From: Chitinophagaceae bacterium
Lineage (GTDB): Bacteria > Bacteroidota > Bacteroidia > Chitinophagales > Chitinophagaceae
Length of the DNA stretch: 36,186 nt
Assembly (NCBI GenBank): GCA_947442625.1
Contig: CANEWJ010000010.1
Coordinates: 1 to 36,186, forward strand
Direction: 5' to 3'
Each line of letters opens with the position of its first letter. Positions within the stretch are counted from its first letter, which is position 1. The notes under the pieces are model-generated. The model did not search any database. It was not told the DNA's origin and saw only the letters and a program-made list of their open reading frames with translations. Of this stretch, positions 9,101 to 18,503 are shown one piece after another. The position numbers were made by a program, and so were the translations under genes.

Positions 9101-9431
9101 CAGCTACCCCAAGCACGGCATTGATAAAAAATGGCTCACCAAGAAGCAGGTTGATGCTCTCCGCAGTGAGTGTTCCAAATCCTACAAAATTAACTTTTAC
9201 ACTGTATGGTCCGCCGATCCTGAGATTGGGAAGGGTGAATATACCCTCTTTTTTGGCAACAGTGTTGTAGGTTGTTCCAGAAGGGGTGTGTACCGCAGTA
9301 ACGGAAGCACCTTCCAATGCCTTGCCTGAAGCATCTTTTACAATACCATTAATGCTACTGGTGGTTACCTGCGCCCAGGCCCCCATGGAAACTAAAAGCG
9401 TGAGAACTAAGCTGAAAAAATGTCTTCTCAT
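6135..9431 (-). CDS. TonB-dependent receptor, Oar-like, with carboxypeptidase-regulatory-like domain
   Basis: Large outer-membrane protein of 1098 aa. A signal peptide (MRRHFFSLVLTLLVSMGAWA) is followed by a CarboxypepD_reg-like/CNA-B-like domain at about residues 25-105 (INGIVKDASGKALEGASV, then EGIFTLPNLRIGG). A TonB plug region follows from about 120 to 240 (LSEVTVTGKK, SRSITDFTRLTP, NIQVDGANLNNNFG, FTGAGINAVTKSGTN). The rest is a beta-barrel with alternating Tyr/Phe strands, ending in FGIRYIF with the terminal Phe typical of barrel insertion. This arrangement is that of Oar-like receptors. No SusD-like gene is adjacent, so it is not a SUS-type glycan pair, and the ligand is unknown. TamB and GGT lie upstream on the same strand with a gap of about 140 bp, so separate transcription is likely. 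Confidence 0.93.
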   Translation of the reverse strand: MRRHFFSLVLTLLVSMGAWAQVTTSSINGIVKDASGKALEGASVTAVHTPSGTTYNTVAKKEGIFTLPNLRIGGPYSVKVNFVGFGTLTAESINLLLGEPFFINAVLGVAETTLSEVTVTGKKSRLSADKTGASTNVGVRQLQTLPTISRSITDFTRLTPQANGTSFAGRDARYNNIQVDGANLNNNFGLSSDPLPGGGNQPISLDAFEEISVNIAPFDVRQAGFTGAGINAVTKSGTNTFKGSAYRYNRNQDYNGTKVGDTKLPPAALSESQSFGLTLGGPIIKNKLFFFASAERETREFPGIPFKPRGGTGAGNESSTPIDSLKKFSDFLKTKYGYETGSYDNFQNFISENLKILAKIDWNISKIHKLTVKYNEMVSENDQQLNGSSVPNGGGFVVSGRAGTQARLPQNRFGLLSMSFQNSNYRFKDIVRSGTFELNSNFGGKFSNQFLATLTKIQATRSSGSQVFPFIDVFNGTGNNYMSAGYEPYSYNNDVINDVYSVINNSTWYRGKHTITAGGSYEYQRVGNMFMPGSQSYYIFNSLNDLITNQAPVYYAYTYSLVPGQKSIYSAELKIGQLGVYAQDDIAVNDNLKVTVGIRGDVPIYHSQPLENPKITELKFPDQNGNLVSYNTGSFPKSKMLLSPRIGFRWDVNGDKDLIIRGGTGVFTGKIPFVWLTNIPTNTGMYQFGSNVTNGSPAGAAALQTYKFDPNPDAYASRFPSTAGTSVPANIVVTDPNFKFPQIFRTNLAFDKRLGDGWTWGMEAIFTKDINAIAMRNLNEKPTNGQFSGSDNRPRFNANTNAERRLYPTLTSAIALENTNKGGGFSFTTQLSKSFKNGFYGSLAYTYTNYLDVTSNPGSQASSVWNGNPTTGTQNALQLYSAAGVLPNRIIGSFSYRKEYLKHLATTISFFYEGASLGRFSYVVNGDINFDGNNTTDLMYVPKDASQIIFVNQAAGSGITAATAQQQSNAFFQFIENSPYLTKIMGQYAGRNEATLPWYDRVDFKILQDVFTNIGKNKNTIQVSLDILNFTNFLSSKWGVVKTTTVRNPLIFDSLDPVSGAPRYRMTQISGQMVTQPLQVVNSFASTWGMQFGIRYIF

Positions 9432-9572
9432 AAACTGTTTTTTAATTCGAATGCAAATTTTACGATTTTAAGGTAGAAATCCATAAAAAAATGTTAACAA
9501 ATATTCATCATTTTGGTTCAGAATGTGCATTAAATGCCCCTTTTTCAGCGTCAACAACGGAATTCATGTAAA

Positions 9573-12500
9573 TTAATCAGGTAATATAGAGCCTTTGACC
9601 CGTCTTTTGCGTTCAAAAAACCTATCAAACTCAGTCCTAAACGATACATTTCCACCTGTGCGATCCCGTTTTCCTGAGGTAGATAGCATGTCAAAACTAC
9701 TTCTATAAAAGAAGGAAGTCCTGAATTTTCCATCCGGCGTAACCTTGTATTCAACATTCACGTCAGGAAGAAAAAGAAACGATTGTGAACTGTTGGTAAA
9801 ACTGTTTCCGCCAGCAGTAGCAAAATTAAAATCACTACCAAAGGTGATGATGAGCTTGTCGTCCAACATGGATTTGATAAACTGCAGGCTCACATTTTCC
9901 CTGAAATTATTCTGTCCGCTTCCAGTATTTCCAGTTGAGCCAGTGATGCCTGTCATTGTCCTGGAATAATTGAAATTGACGTCAACAGTAGATCCCAGGA
10001 CCTTAGAAAAAAAGTTTTGTACACTGCTGGCAAGAATTCCGTTGATGACACCTGAAATGGTTGTGTTGAGCAGTTCACTGTTAAGGTTGCTCGAAACAAC
10101 AGCCGCCTGCGGAGCAAAGCTCTTGAAAACGATAAGATAAGTTGATTGTTTGCTCACTTCCAAGGGGTCGCGGTTGATGTTTTTCAGTTTGCTATCAATG
10201 GTGGCATTGTTCCTGACTGTACTGTTTTGTGGGATGGCAATTTGAAAGGTAGGGTTGGGGCTGGACAAGGTTCCAGAGAGGTTACAACGCACTTCCACAT
10301 CACTGATTTCCCTGAGTACATCAGCGCTGACACCAGAAACAGTTGAACTGCTGGGGTCTGTGAACAAGGTGCTCATCCTTACTTTTTCTGCCAGGTACAG
10401 CGCATCAATATTGATTTCGGCATTCAAGGGGTCTCCTGTCCAGCTGATATAGCTCCTGCCACCACCCAACAACTTAAAGGGTTTCTTGAAAACATCCTGA
10501 AAATTGAAATTATAGCTCCCACTTTCGATGTTGAAGCGGCCGATCATGGACAGGTTTTCTTTGGTGCCCGTATGGATCTTTACATTACCAATGCCTTGAC
10601 CTGAAATAACATCCCCCGTCAGTTCATCCAGCACAACATTCATTTTCAACAGAGGAGAAGCCGTCAAATCCAGGTCAATGATCAGGTTTGAGATGGATTC
10701 TGAAGCCTTGGCCTTCATCTCATCTCCATAAGACTTCCATACAATATAGTCCACATCTGCGGCCTGTTTGCTGCTGGTACTGGTAAGGATATCAATGGAT
10801 GAACTGTCAACGGGCGCACCGCTGACATACATTTTTATTTGATTTTCAGGTCCGGTTACGTTGAAATTGAATTTTGCAATGGCCCTGCCATAGAAAAGGT
10901 TGTTGTCTGTTCTGCCAGTATTGAGCACCAGTATTTTTTTGGATGAAGCACTGATGTTGTACCTGAAATCCCTAAAGAAATGATGGTCTATACTTCCCTT
11001 TACCGTGGCAAGATTGCCATTGGCATCTTTGAGTTGGATAGTACCCAGGTTAATTTTTCCGGGAGAAAATTCAATCACAGGGTCGGTAAGGGTGTAGCTG
11101 CATTGGGTATAGGCCACCGTAACCTTGGCATTGGATACTTTTACGGCCCCTGTAAAATCAGGTTCCTTGAGGTTTCCCGAGATGCGCAGCTTGCCATTCC
11201 CAAAACCATCCATCTGGCTGAATACAATGCCAAGATAGGGTTGGAGCAAGGAAAGTTTGACATTCACAACATCAATATCTGTTTCAATCTTTTGCTGGCT
11301 GCTGTCTTTCAGATCAAGTTTCCCTTTCACCCCGAATTGATAGTTGGGGTTTTCTGATTCAAGGAAATAGCTGGCCTGCTTCTCGTTGCTGTCCCAGAAT
11401 GCATTGATGGATGTCAGGCCGATAGAGTCATTCTCAAACCTTGTTTTATCCGTCTGTGCATTGAGGTAGAGTTTGAGGTTATTGAATGGGTCTTCAATGG
11501 TCAAGTCCCCGGAAGTGATACCCTGTATCCTTGGCTCTTTCAGTACAAAGGGCAGAAGATCGCCTAGGTTCACTTTGTCTAGGGTAAGGATGATGGTCTG
11601 CTCCCTGTCAGCTGCAGGTGGGAGCGTGATCAATCCGATCGATTGTTCACCATTGGTTAGCCTGAAATTGCTGGCGTCAAATTTAGCTTTGCTGATCAAG
11701 ACCTCGCTGTTCTTTTCTATGTTCCATGTTTTTTCATTGAACACGAGTGAAGATGGATTGAAATGAACGAGGATACCATCGATCAGGTTGTTGACGGAAG
11801 CGGAAAGTTTTGCCCCATACTGGGATGACTCAGAAAAAGTGTTGATGTCAACAACAGAAATATCCTTGGATGACCTGATGCGGATTTCATTGTTAGGGAA
11901 AAATAGGCTGTCGTTGAAAACCACTGAACTTGTTTTGGACGCAATCACCAGGCTGTCTGCTCCCCCAGCAGCATTCAATTCAAAGTCGTACACCGATAGG
12001 TTGTTATAGACAAGTTTGGGGATGGTTGCTGTAAGGTTGAAATGCTTGTTCTTGGTGTCGATATCACCTTCAATATTGCTGTAATTCAAGCCGCTCACAC
12101 CAATATCGAGAATTTGTAAAAGAGATGTTGCGTTTTTGAGCTCGAAGCTGAAAACAAGGTCTTGGTCTTTTTTGGGAGGGGCAGATTTTTTGAAATAGAG
12201 AGGATAGTAACTGCTGAAATATTGGTTGAATGTGGCCTGAAGTTCTGCAAATTCAAATTGCCCCCTCATCTTGGCTTCAATATCCTTTCCCAACAAGGTC
12301 AGCGATCGGTAATCCTCTACCTGTTCAGCCTTGAAAGTGAGGCTATCAAATACAAAGGCCTGATTCCCCCTGAATACACTCAGGTTTGTAAAACGGGCAA
12401 TGCCATTGATGTTGTCAGGGTTGTTGCCAGTAAGTTCCATCTGTGTTTTACCTGAAAAAGTCAGCGGCATGCTGGTCAGGTTGAGGGCTTTCAGGTCAGA

Positions 12501-14264
12501 GAGATGAATTTGGGCATCCACAACTGTTCTCGGCATTTTGCCACCGAGGTTGATGCGAGTAGACAGTGCGGCAATCAGGTTTTTATCATCAATATCCACC
12601 GTGGTTTCAAGGATGTTATTCAGGTAACTTCCTCTTGCATTGATGTCTGTATAACTGTACTGGTTGAAAGCCAGGTTGCTGAGCTTCGCAGTAAAATTGA
12701 TGCCAACTTTCGCATTCCCGGAAACACTGTATTTCCCTGCAATATTCCCAAGCTGTTTTATGTTCAACAGTTTCCCGGCTTCCAATCCATTGATTGTTCC
12801 GGTACTGCTGTAATTCAATGCATTGGTGCCTATCTGCTTCAGTTTTGTAAGGGTGTTTACACTGCCCAAGGCAGTATTCAGCAAACCCTCGATGTCCATG
12901 TTCTCTCCCTTGGCAAATACATCACCATTGAAGCTGATCGCACCCATCGCTACAAGATCAATGCCCAATGATTTTTTAAGGCTTGGGAGCAGGGTGTATA
13001 GGTCCTTGGCAGCACTGATGGCTGTGGCATTTTTCAGCCGATAACTGGTCTTTGCAAGATCCGGAAGCCCTTCAATCTGCAGTTCACCAGATAGGGCAGT
13101 GAGGTTTCCATATTCAATCCTCATCTCTTTTGCAACCAGGTCTTTTACCGGCCCCGTCACTTTTCCGTTCAGTCCTAAGTTGATGTTTTCACCCTTGAGG
13201 GCAGGGGCAAAAAAGGCAATATCCTTGAGGTTCACGGTGCTGTTGGTGATGTTGCCCTCCATCCTCACCTTGTTGACGAAGTCGGCCATATCATCAGTGA
13301 AATAATCATAGCCCATGGAAAAGGCGTTGCCTATTTTGCTATAAGGGGTTTCGATAGAGAGGTTGGTGAAGGCCATGATGGTGGGGTCCATCTTTACGTT
13401 GGCAAGCAAAGACCTTACTTCGAATCCACTGCGTTCTTTTGTCTTCAGCGAAAGCTGTCCAGACAAAGAATCGTTGTTCATCTTCAAGTTATTGATGCCC
13501 GCCGTGATGTCTGAAAAAAACATGTGGGCACCATCAAAGTAGTCGTAGGCTTTTCTATTGGTTTCAAGATCGCTTTTGAAACTTCCTGATTGCAGGCTGA
13601 TGGACCTTGCGCTGATGTTCCACTGTCCAGGATTCCAGTACAATTTTCCGTTGATCCTTTTTTTTGTTTTGGGAATCAAAGACCTGGGCCTCTTGCCGGT
13701 GTATTGGTGCAGCGTGAAACAAGGTTGGTTGATGGTCAATAGGTTGAGCTGAATTTTTTTGTTCTTCAGGTCAATGAGCGGTGCTGAAAGGGAAAGCTTG
13801 CCAATGGTCAAGTCCTGGTCTTCGCCACGCCACTGGTCTTTTACTTTGTACCTGATTTTTTTTAAATCCAATGCAGTGATGTTCAGTTTCAGATCAGTGG
13901 GCTTTCCATTGCTGGGCTTTCCCGAAGAAAGTTCATCCAGGATGAACTGGTAATTCCAGGTGCTGTCTTTGCGGTAGGTATTGATGTATACATTTTCCAA
14001 CCCGGCATAACTGATGGAAATATCTTTTTTCAGGAAAAACCAGTCGCTGATGTTAAGCCTTATATGGCCAGCATGCAAGAGGGTGTCTTTTGAACGGTCC
14101 CTCACCAGTACATCGTTGATGGAAAATGTGTTGAAAAGGGTAAAGTTGACGGAACCTATGCTGATGGTAGTCTTCAGGTTTTTGCTGATCCTATTTGAAA
14201 CATTATCAACAAGCCTTTTTTGGACATAGGGGGTTTGAATAAGAAGCCATAGAATCAGCACCAA
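9573..14264 (-). CDS. TamB-like translocation/assembly module (DUF490) protein
   Basis: Very long envelope protein, 1563 aa from the TTG at 14264. In the family TamB spans the periplasm as a beta-sheet groove and helps outer-membrane protein insertion or lipid transport. An N-terminal hydrophobic segment (VLILWLLIQTPYVQ) is followed by AsmA/TamB-like repeats, for example LKTTISIGSVNFTLFNTFSINDVLVRD. The C-terminal ~400 residues resemble the DUF490 domain, with QGIGNVKIHTGTKENLSMIGRFNIESGSYNF and the final SFRTEFDRFFERKRR. The start is doubtful: the frame stays open upstream to a TAA at 14339-14337 and encodes a basic, hydrophobic lead-in (LRKVFKIVSFFLFGIIG) with no ATG, GTG or TTG before 14264. 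A CTG at 14315 would give the expected anchor. Confidence 0.88.
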   Translation of the reverse strand: MVLILWLLIQTPYVQKRLVDNVSNRISKNLKTTISIGSVNFTLFNTFSINDVLVRDRSKDTLLHAGHIRLNISDWFFLKKDISISYAGLENVYINTYRKDSTWNYQFILDELSSGKPSNGKPTDLKLNITALDLKKIRYKVKDQWRGEDQDLTIGKLSLSAPLIDLKNKKIQLNLLTINQPCFTLHQYTGKRPRSLIPKTKKRINGKLYWNPGQWNISARSISLQSGSFKSDLETNRKAYDYFDGAHMFFSDITAGINNLKMNNDSLSGQLSLKTKERSGFEVRSLLANVKMDPTIMAFTNLSIETPYSKIGNAFSMGYDYFTDDMADFVNKVRMEGNITNSTVNLKDIAFFAPALKGENINLGLNGKVTGPVKDLVAKEMRIEYGNLTALSGELQIEGLPDLAKTSYRLKNATAISAAKDLYTLLPSLKKSLGIDLVAMGAISFNGDVFAKGENMDIEGLLNTALGSVNTLTKLKQIGTNALNYSSTGTINGLEAGKLLNIKQLGNIAGKYSVSGNAKVGINFTAKLSNLAFNQYSYTDINARGSYLNNILETTVDIDDKNLIAALSTRINLGGKMPRTVVDAQIHLSDLKALNLTSMPLTFSGKTQMELTGNNPDNINGIARFTNLSVFRGNQAFVFDSLTFKAEQVEDYRSLTLLGKDIEAKMRGQFEFAELQATFNQYFSSYYPLYFKKSAPPKKDQDLVFSFELKNATSLLQILDIGVSGLNYSNIEGDIDTKNKHFNLTATIPKLVYNNLSVYDFELNAAGGADSLVIASKTSSVVFNDSLFFPNNEIRIRSSKDISVVDINTFSESSQYGAKLSASVNNLIDGILVHFNPSSLVFNEKTWNIEKNSEVLISKAKFDASNFRLTNGEQSIGLITLPPAADREQTIILTLDKVNLGDLLPFVLKEPRIQGITSGDLTIEDPFNNLKLYLNAQTDKTRFENDSIGLTSINAFWDSNEKQASYFLESENPNYQFGVKGKLDLKDSSQQKIETDIDVVNVKLSLLQPYLGIVFSQMDGFGNGKLRISGNLKEPDFTGAVKVSNAKVTVAYTQCSYTLTDPVIEFSPGKINLGTIQLKDANGNLATVKGSIDHHFFRDFRYNISASSKKILVLNTGRTDNNLFYGRAIAKFNFNVTGPENQIKMYVSGAPVDSSSIDILTSTSSKQAADVDYIVWKSYGDEMKAKASESISNLIIDLDLTASPLLKMNVVLDELTGDVISGQGIGNVKIHTGTKENLSMIGRFNIESGSYNFNFQDVFKKPFKLLGGGRSYISWTGDPLNAEINIDALYLAEKVRMSTLFTDPSSSTVSGVSADVLREISDVEVRCNLSGTLSSPNPTFQIAIPQNSTVRNNATIDSKLKNINRDPLEVSKQSTYLIVFKSFAPQAAVVSSNLNSELLNTTISGVINGILASSVQNFFSKVLGSTVDVNFNYSRTMTGITGSTGNTGSGQNNFRENVSLQFIKSMLDDKLIITFGSDFNFATAGGNSFTNSSQSFLFLPDVNVEYKVTPDGKFRTSFFYRSSFDMLSTSGKRDRTGGNVSFRTEFDRFFERKRRVKGSILPD

Positions 14265-14402
14265 GCCAATGATTCCGAACAGAAAAAAGGAGACTATTTT
14301 AAATACTTTTCTCAGAGAGAGGAGTTTGTGGTAAAGTTAACCAATCCTCACAAGAGAATGGCGTATGCCAAAGGAATTAAACGTTAATGAATCAGAAAAA
14401 TA

Positions 14403-16133
14403 TCAATAAGCAGCTGCGTGATCATCGCCCCTTTTATCTGCTACCGCTTCAATCGACTTTACCTTCTTTCCATTCCATTCCAGTTTGATGACCTCAGTCC
14501 TTCCAATTTGGCCGCGGTTGGTAAACAAGTACCCCATTTTTTCCAAGGATGTTTGCAGGCTTTTGGGGAAATCATTTTCAACCATCACCTGGTCTGGAAG
14601 CCACTGGTGATGAAACTTTGGATTGTTTACTGCATCAAGACTGGACTGCTTGAAGTCAATGATGTTCACCAGGGTTTGAAATACTGAGGTAGGGATGGTA
14701 GTGCCTCCAGGAGTACCCACCACCAGCCAAGGTTTCTTGTCCTTGAGCACAACAGTTGGGGTCATGGAACTGAGCATCCTTTTTCCTGGCGCAATCGCAT
14801 TGGCTTCTTTGCCAACTGCACCAAACATGTTCGGCACACCTGGCTTTACACTGAAATCATCCATTTCATTATTCAGCAAGAAACCTGCACCGCCAACAAC
14901 GGTCTTTGATCCGTATCCACCATTGAGGGTTGTTGTTACACTGACCACATTTCCGTATTGGTCTGCCACAGACAAATGGGTTGTTTCATCGCTTTCAGGA
15001 TTGACCTTGCCTGGCTTCACCATATCACTGGGGGTTGCCTTCCCTGGAATGAAGTCCTTCATCCTTTCTTTCAGGTAAGCATCGCTTGAAAGTGTCTGTA
15101 TAGGAACTTTTACAAAGTCCTTGTCACCCATGAATTCTGCCCTGTCTGCATACGCCCGCCTTTCCACTTCAATCATCAGTTGCACGGCAGCGGGAGAGTG
15201 AAATCCCATGGATGCGATGTCCCTGTCTTCAATCATTTTCATCATTTGCTGCATCAGCAAACCGCCACTGCTGGGCATGGGCATGCCGATCACGGTATGG
15301 CCCTTGTAGTCAAAAATGATGGGATCCCTTTCTGCTGCCGTATAATTTTTCAGGTCTTCCAAACTGATTTTTCCACCACCTCTTTTCATTTCCGCTGAAA
15401 TCAGTCTTGCAGTCTCGCCTTCATAAAAACCTTTCATCCCATTGTCGCGAATCCTTGAAAGGGTTGCGGCCAGGTCTTTTTGCACCAGGGTATCCCCTGC
15501 TTTCCAGGCCTTTTCTTTTACAAATGCAGGACGAACGGTATTGTATTTTTCAAATGCTGATTTGCTGCCATTCAATGACCTGGCTTCAGCGGCAGTGATA
15601 ACAAATCCTTTTTCAGCCAATTCGATGGCTGGTTGGATCAGGGCCGCAAACCCAAGTTTGCCATATTTATGTGATGCAAAAAGCCCGGCAACTGTTCCCG
15701 GCACTCCACTGGCAAGATGGCCGTTCTGGCTGAGGTTCAACAAAGGATTGCCATCCTTGTCGAGGTACATATCGCGCGATGCGCTTCCGGGTGCCTTTTC
15801 CCTGTAATCAATGGAAATGGCTTTCCCTTTGTTTGTATAAGCAACGAGGAATCCACCCCCGCCGATATTTCCTGCGCCAGGATAAACTACTGCCAGGGCC
15901 AATTGTGTGGCGATGGCTGCATCAAATGCATTTCCACCATTTTTGAGGACTTCCAGACCCACCTGGCTGGCCAGCGGATGAGCCGATGAAACCGCGCCCT
16001 TGCTGCCATTGGCCATTTTGTTGATCGTGTATTGATAGGGATTGATCTGTGCTGAAGCCATGCAACACAACAAGACCAATGTCAACGCCATCAACAGATG
16101 GGCAGCGTGCAAACGGGTGGAAATCTTTTTCAT
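14403..16133 (-). CDS. ggt: Gamma-glutamyltransferase (GGT)
   Basis: Predicted periplasmic gamma-glutamyltranspeptidase, which cleaves the gamma-glutamyl bond of glutathione and similar compounds and transfers it to water or amino acids. The 576-aa precursor has a signal peptide ending ASAQ near residue 28. The large-subunit region shows GAVSSAHPLASQVGLEVLKNGGNAFDAAIA and GNIGGGGFLV. Autocleavage should occur before Thr384 in the motif DETTHLSV, making the small-subunit nucleophile, followed by VSVTTTLNGGYGS, LSSMTPTVV and GTPGGTTIPTSV. Length and motifs are normal for the family. It is divergent from the PIG-L operon (99 bp apart) and 138 bp upstream of the TamB-like gene on the same strand. 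A near-match -7 element (TATCTTTA, 16143-16136) lies immediately before the start, so a very short leader is possible. Confidence 0.95.
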   Translation of the reverse strand: MKKISTRLHAAHLLMALTLVLLCCMASAQINPYQYTINKMANGSKGAVSSAHPLASQVGLEVLKNGGNAFDAAIATQLALAVVYPGAGNIGGGGFLVAYTNKGKAISIDYREKAPGSASRDMYLDKDGNPLLNLSQNGHLASGVPGTVAGLFASHKYGKLGFAALIQPAIELAEKGFVITAAEARSLNGSKSAFEKYNTVRPAFVKEKAWKAGDTLVQKDLAATLSRIRDNGMKGFYEGETARLISAEMKRGGGKISLEDLKNYTAAERDPIIFDYKGHTVIGMPMPSSGGLLMQQMMKMIEDRDIASMGFHSPAAVQLMIEVERRAYADRAEFMGDKDFVKVPIQTLSSDAYLKERMKDFIPGKATPSDMVKPGKVNPESDETTHLSVADQYGNVVSVTTTLNGGYGSKTVVGGAGFLLNNEMDDFSVKPGVPNMFGAVGKEANAIAPGKRMLSSMTPTVVLKDKKPWLVVGTPGGTTIPTSVFQTLVNIIDFKQSSLDAVNNPKFHHQWLPDQVMVENDFPKSLQTSLEKMGYLFTNRGQIGRTEVIKLEWNGKKVKSIEAVADKRGDDHAAAY

Positions 16134-16232
16134 TCCATAAAGATAGAAATCATTTTAAAAGAATATGGTATCTGCCTAAGTTCTTAAGTCCTATTTGATT
16201 ATTTTTATTCACTTAACCAAGCTTCTATTCTG

Positions 16233-18503
16233 ATGAAAATATTTCTCATGCGATCCCTTTCGGCATTAAGGTTATTGTTGATGCTGCTGTTCATGTTTAT
16301 TGTTCATTTTAGCGCTACCGCACAAAAGCAGGTGGCTGCCAGCAGCAGTGAAATCCTGCATGCCATGAAGCGATTGAATGTGCTGGGAACGGTCATGTAC
16401 ATTGCCGCCCATCCAGACGATGAGAATACCCGATTGCTGGCCTATATGGCAAGGGATCGGAACTATAAAACAGCCTATCTCGCCATGACCCGCGGCGATG
16501 GCGGACAGAACCTGATCGGCGATGAACAAGGCATTGAGTTAGGAATGATCAGAACCCAGGAATTGCTTGCCGCCAGACGGGTAGATGGCGCAGAACAGTT
16601 TTTCACCCGTGCCTATGATTTTGGATTTTCAAAAAGAACCGAAGAGGCATTGGCCATCTGGGACAAGCAAAAAGTATTGGCCGATGCAGTCTGGGTGATC
16701 CGTAATTTTAAACCGGATGTCATCATCACCCGGTTCCCAGAAGATAGCAGGGCAGGGCATGGACACCACTCCGGGTCTGCTGTGATCGCCAGGGAAGCCT
16801 TTGTGGCTGCTGCTGATCCCAAGATGTTTCCTGAACAATTCACATTTGGTGTTGGCCCATGGAAGGCAAAGCGCATCATGTGGAATACCTTTAGTTTTGG
16901 TTCAACCAATACAACGGCTGAAAACCAGCTCAAGATTGATGCTGGAAGTTATATTCCCTTGATGGGCAAAAGCATTGGTGAAATCGCTGCTGAAGGAAGA
17001 AGCCAGCACCGCAGCCAGGGATTTGGTTCAGCGTCTACAAGAGGATCCGCAACAGAATATTTTATCCATACACTTGGCGAAAAAGCAGATAAAGATCCGA
17101 TGGATGGTATAGACTGCAGCTGGGCGAGGGTAGAAGGTGGATCGGTTGTCAATGCACTGGTCAATCAATTGGTTGAAACCTATTCCGTGCTTGACCCTTC
17201 AGCTTCCTTGCCCCAATTGATTGCTGTCAGAAAAGCCATCCAGGCCATTGGCAATGTCCATTGGAAAAGGATTAAATTAGGTGAAGTAGACAGGCTCATC
17301 CAATTGACAACAGGATTGCACCTAGAGGCATTGGCAGACCGGTCATTGGTCAAACAAGGCGATTCCATCAGGGTCAATGTTTTGCTCAACAACCGCGCTG
17401 GTGCTGATATCAATATTGGTGAAATTAATTTTGAAAATACAAAGGCTGGACAGGGCATGGGGTTGAAGAAAAATGTCAACTGGACAAACAGTTTTTATGT
17501 TCCAGTATCCACAGCAAAAAAAGTATCACAGCCCTATTGGCTGGAACGGGCCATGGAAGCAGGCTATTTTAATGTGGATGACCAGCAGATGATTGGCATG
17601 CCAGAGAACAAGCCCGCTTTCACGGTCAATGCCATGTTGAATATCATGGGAGAAAGCATTCTCTTTGAAGTACCTGTGCGGTACCGGGTGGTAGATCCAG
17701 CCAAAGGAGAATTCTTTCACCCTGTGTATGTGCTCCCAGCCTTTCCGGCAGCCGATAAAAAAATGGAAACAATTGCGTACGAGCATATCCCAACGCTTAC
17801 GTATTTCAGCAACCTGGTCAAATTTGACCTGCCCAAGGATATGAAGACCACTGGCAAGCGCATTGGCTATATCACCGGAGCCGGAGACAAGCTGCCAGAC
17901 ATGATCAGGATGATGGGATTTGATGTAACAGAGTTGGGAAGGAGTGATATCAATCAAGGCAAACTGAACCAGTTTGATGCAGTGGTGGTGGGTGTCAGGG
18001 CCTACAATGTGAACGAATGGATGGCTGGAAAACATGCCATCCTGATGGACTATGTATCCAATGGAGGCAACCTCGTGGTGCAATACAATACCAATAGTTT
18101 TGCCGGCCCCATGCAAAAAACCATGATTGGCCCCAAGCCATTTACCATTTCCAGAGGGCGGACAACAGAAGAGGATGCCGATGTTGTCTTTCTGGATGAA
18201 AATGATCCATTGCTCAATTTCCCCAACAAAATCACCAAAAATGATTTTTCAGGATGGATACAAGAGCGGGGTATATATTATGCAGAAAATTTCTCACCAG
18301 ATTACAAAGCAGTACTTTCCATGCATGACAAGGGGGAGGCCGACCTCAATGGAAGCCTGATCGTGAGAAATGAAGGCAAGGGCAGGTTCATTTATACTGG
18401 CCTTGTGTTTTTCAGGGAGCTTCCTGCAGGTGTTCCTGGTGCATTCCGTTTGTTTGCCAACATCATTTCCAATCCGAATAAAAAAATCAATGGCTCAAAA
18501 TAA
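16233..18503 (+). CDS. Secreted PIG-L/LmbE family deacetylase with C-terminal amidotransferase-like domain
   Basis: Exported 756-aa protein. The signal peptide spans residues 1-31 and ends SATAQ. The PIG-L domain starts near residue 50 with VMYIAAHPDDENTRL (zinc motif HPDDE at 60-64), then TRGDGGQN, IRTQELLAARRVDGAE and TRFPEDSRAGHGHHSGS, the distal His motif. A middle beta-rich region (about 370-500) follows. The C-terminal ~230 residues (GKRIGYITGAGDKLPDMIRMMGF ... FDAVVVGVRAYNVNEW ... YVSNGGNLVVQYNTN) look like a class I glutamine-amidotransferase/ThuA-like fold. Family members remove N-acetyl groups from amino sugars or related compounds; the substrate here is unknown. It begins an operon with a 51-aa membrane protein and a sodium symporter, suggesting extracytoplasmic processing of a compound that is then imported (inference). 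Confidence 0.88.
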   Translation: MKIFLMRSLSALRLLLMLLFMFIVHFSATAQKQVAASSSEILHAMKRLNVLGTVMYIAAHPDDENTRLLAYMARDRNYKTAYLAMTRGDGGQNLIGDEQGIELGMIRTQELLAARRVDGAEQFFTRAYDFGFSKRTEEALAIWDKQKVLADAVWVIRNFKPDVIITRFPEDSRAGHGHHSGSAVIAREAFVAAADPKMFPEQFTFGVGPWKAKRIMWNTFSFGSTNTTAENQLKIDAGSYIPLMGKSIGEIAAEGRSQHRSQGFGSASTRGSATEYFIHTLGEKADKDPMDGIDCSWARVEGGSVVNALVNQLVETYSVLDPSASLPQLIAVRKAIQAIGNVHWKRIKLGEVDRLIQLTTGLHLEALADRSLVKQGDSIRVNVLLNNRAGADINIGEINFENTKAGQGMGLKKNVNWTNSFYVPVSTAKKVSQPYWLERAMEAGYFNVDDQQMIGMPENKPAFTVNAMLNIMGESILFEVPVRYRVVDPAKGEFFHPVYVLPAFPAADKKMETIAYEHIPTLTYFSNLVKFDLPKDMKTTGKRIGYITGAGDKLPDMIRMMGFDVTELGRSDINQGKLNQFDAVVVGVRAYNVNEWMAGKHAILMDYVSNGGNLVVQYNTNSFAGPMQKTMIGPKPFTISRGRTTEEDADVVFLDENDPLLNFPNKITKNDFSGWIQERGIYYAENFSPDYKAVLSMHDKGEADLNGSLIVRNEGKGRFIYTGLVFFRELPAGVPGAFRLFANIISNPNKKINGSK

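Noticed and set aside
6135-9431. A SUS-type polysaccharide utilisation locus
   Set aside because: The TonB receptor has no adjacent SusD homologue, glycoside hydrolase or anti-sigma/sigma pair; the domain order is Oar-like.
16233-18503. PIG-L protein as a bacillithiol (BshB) or mycothiol deacetylase
   Set aside because: It is 756 aa with a signal peptide and an extra C-terminal domain, whereas BshB is a cytoplasmic protein of about 230-250 aa.
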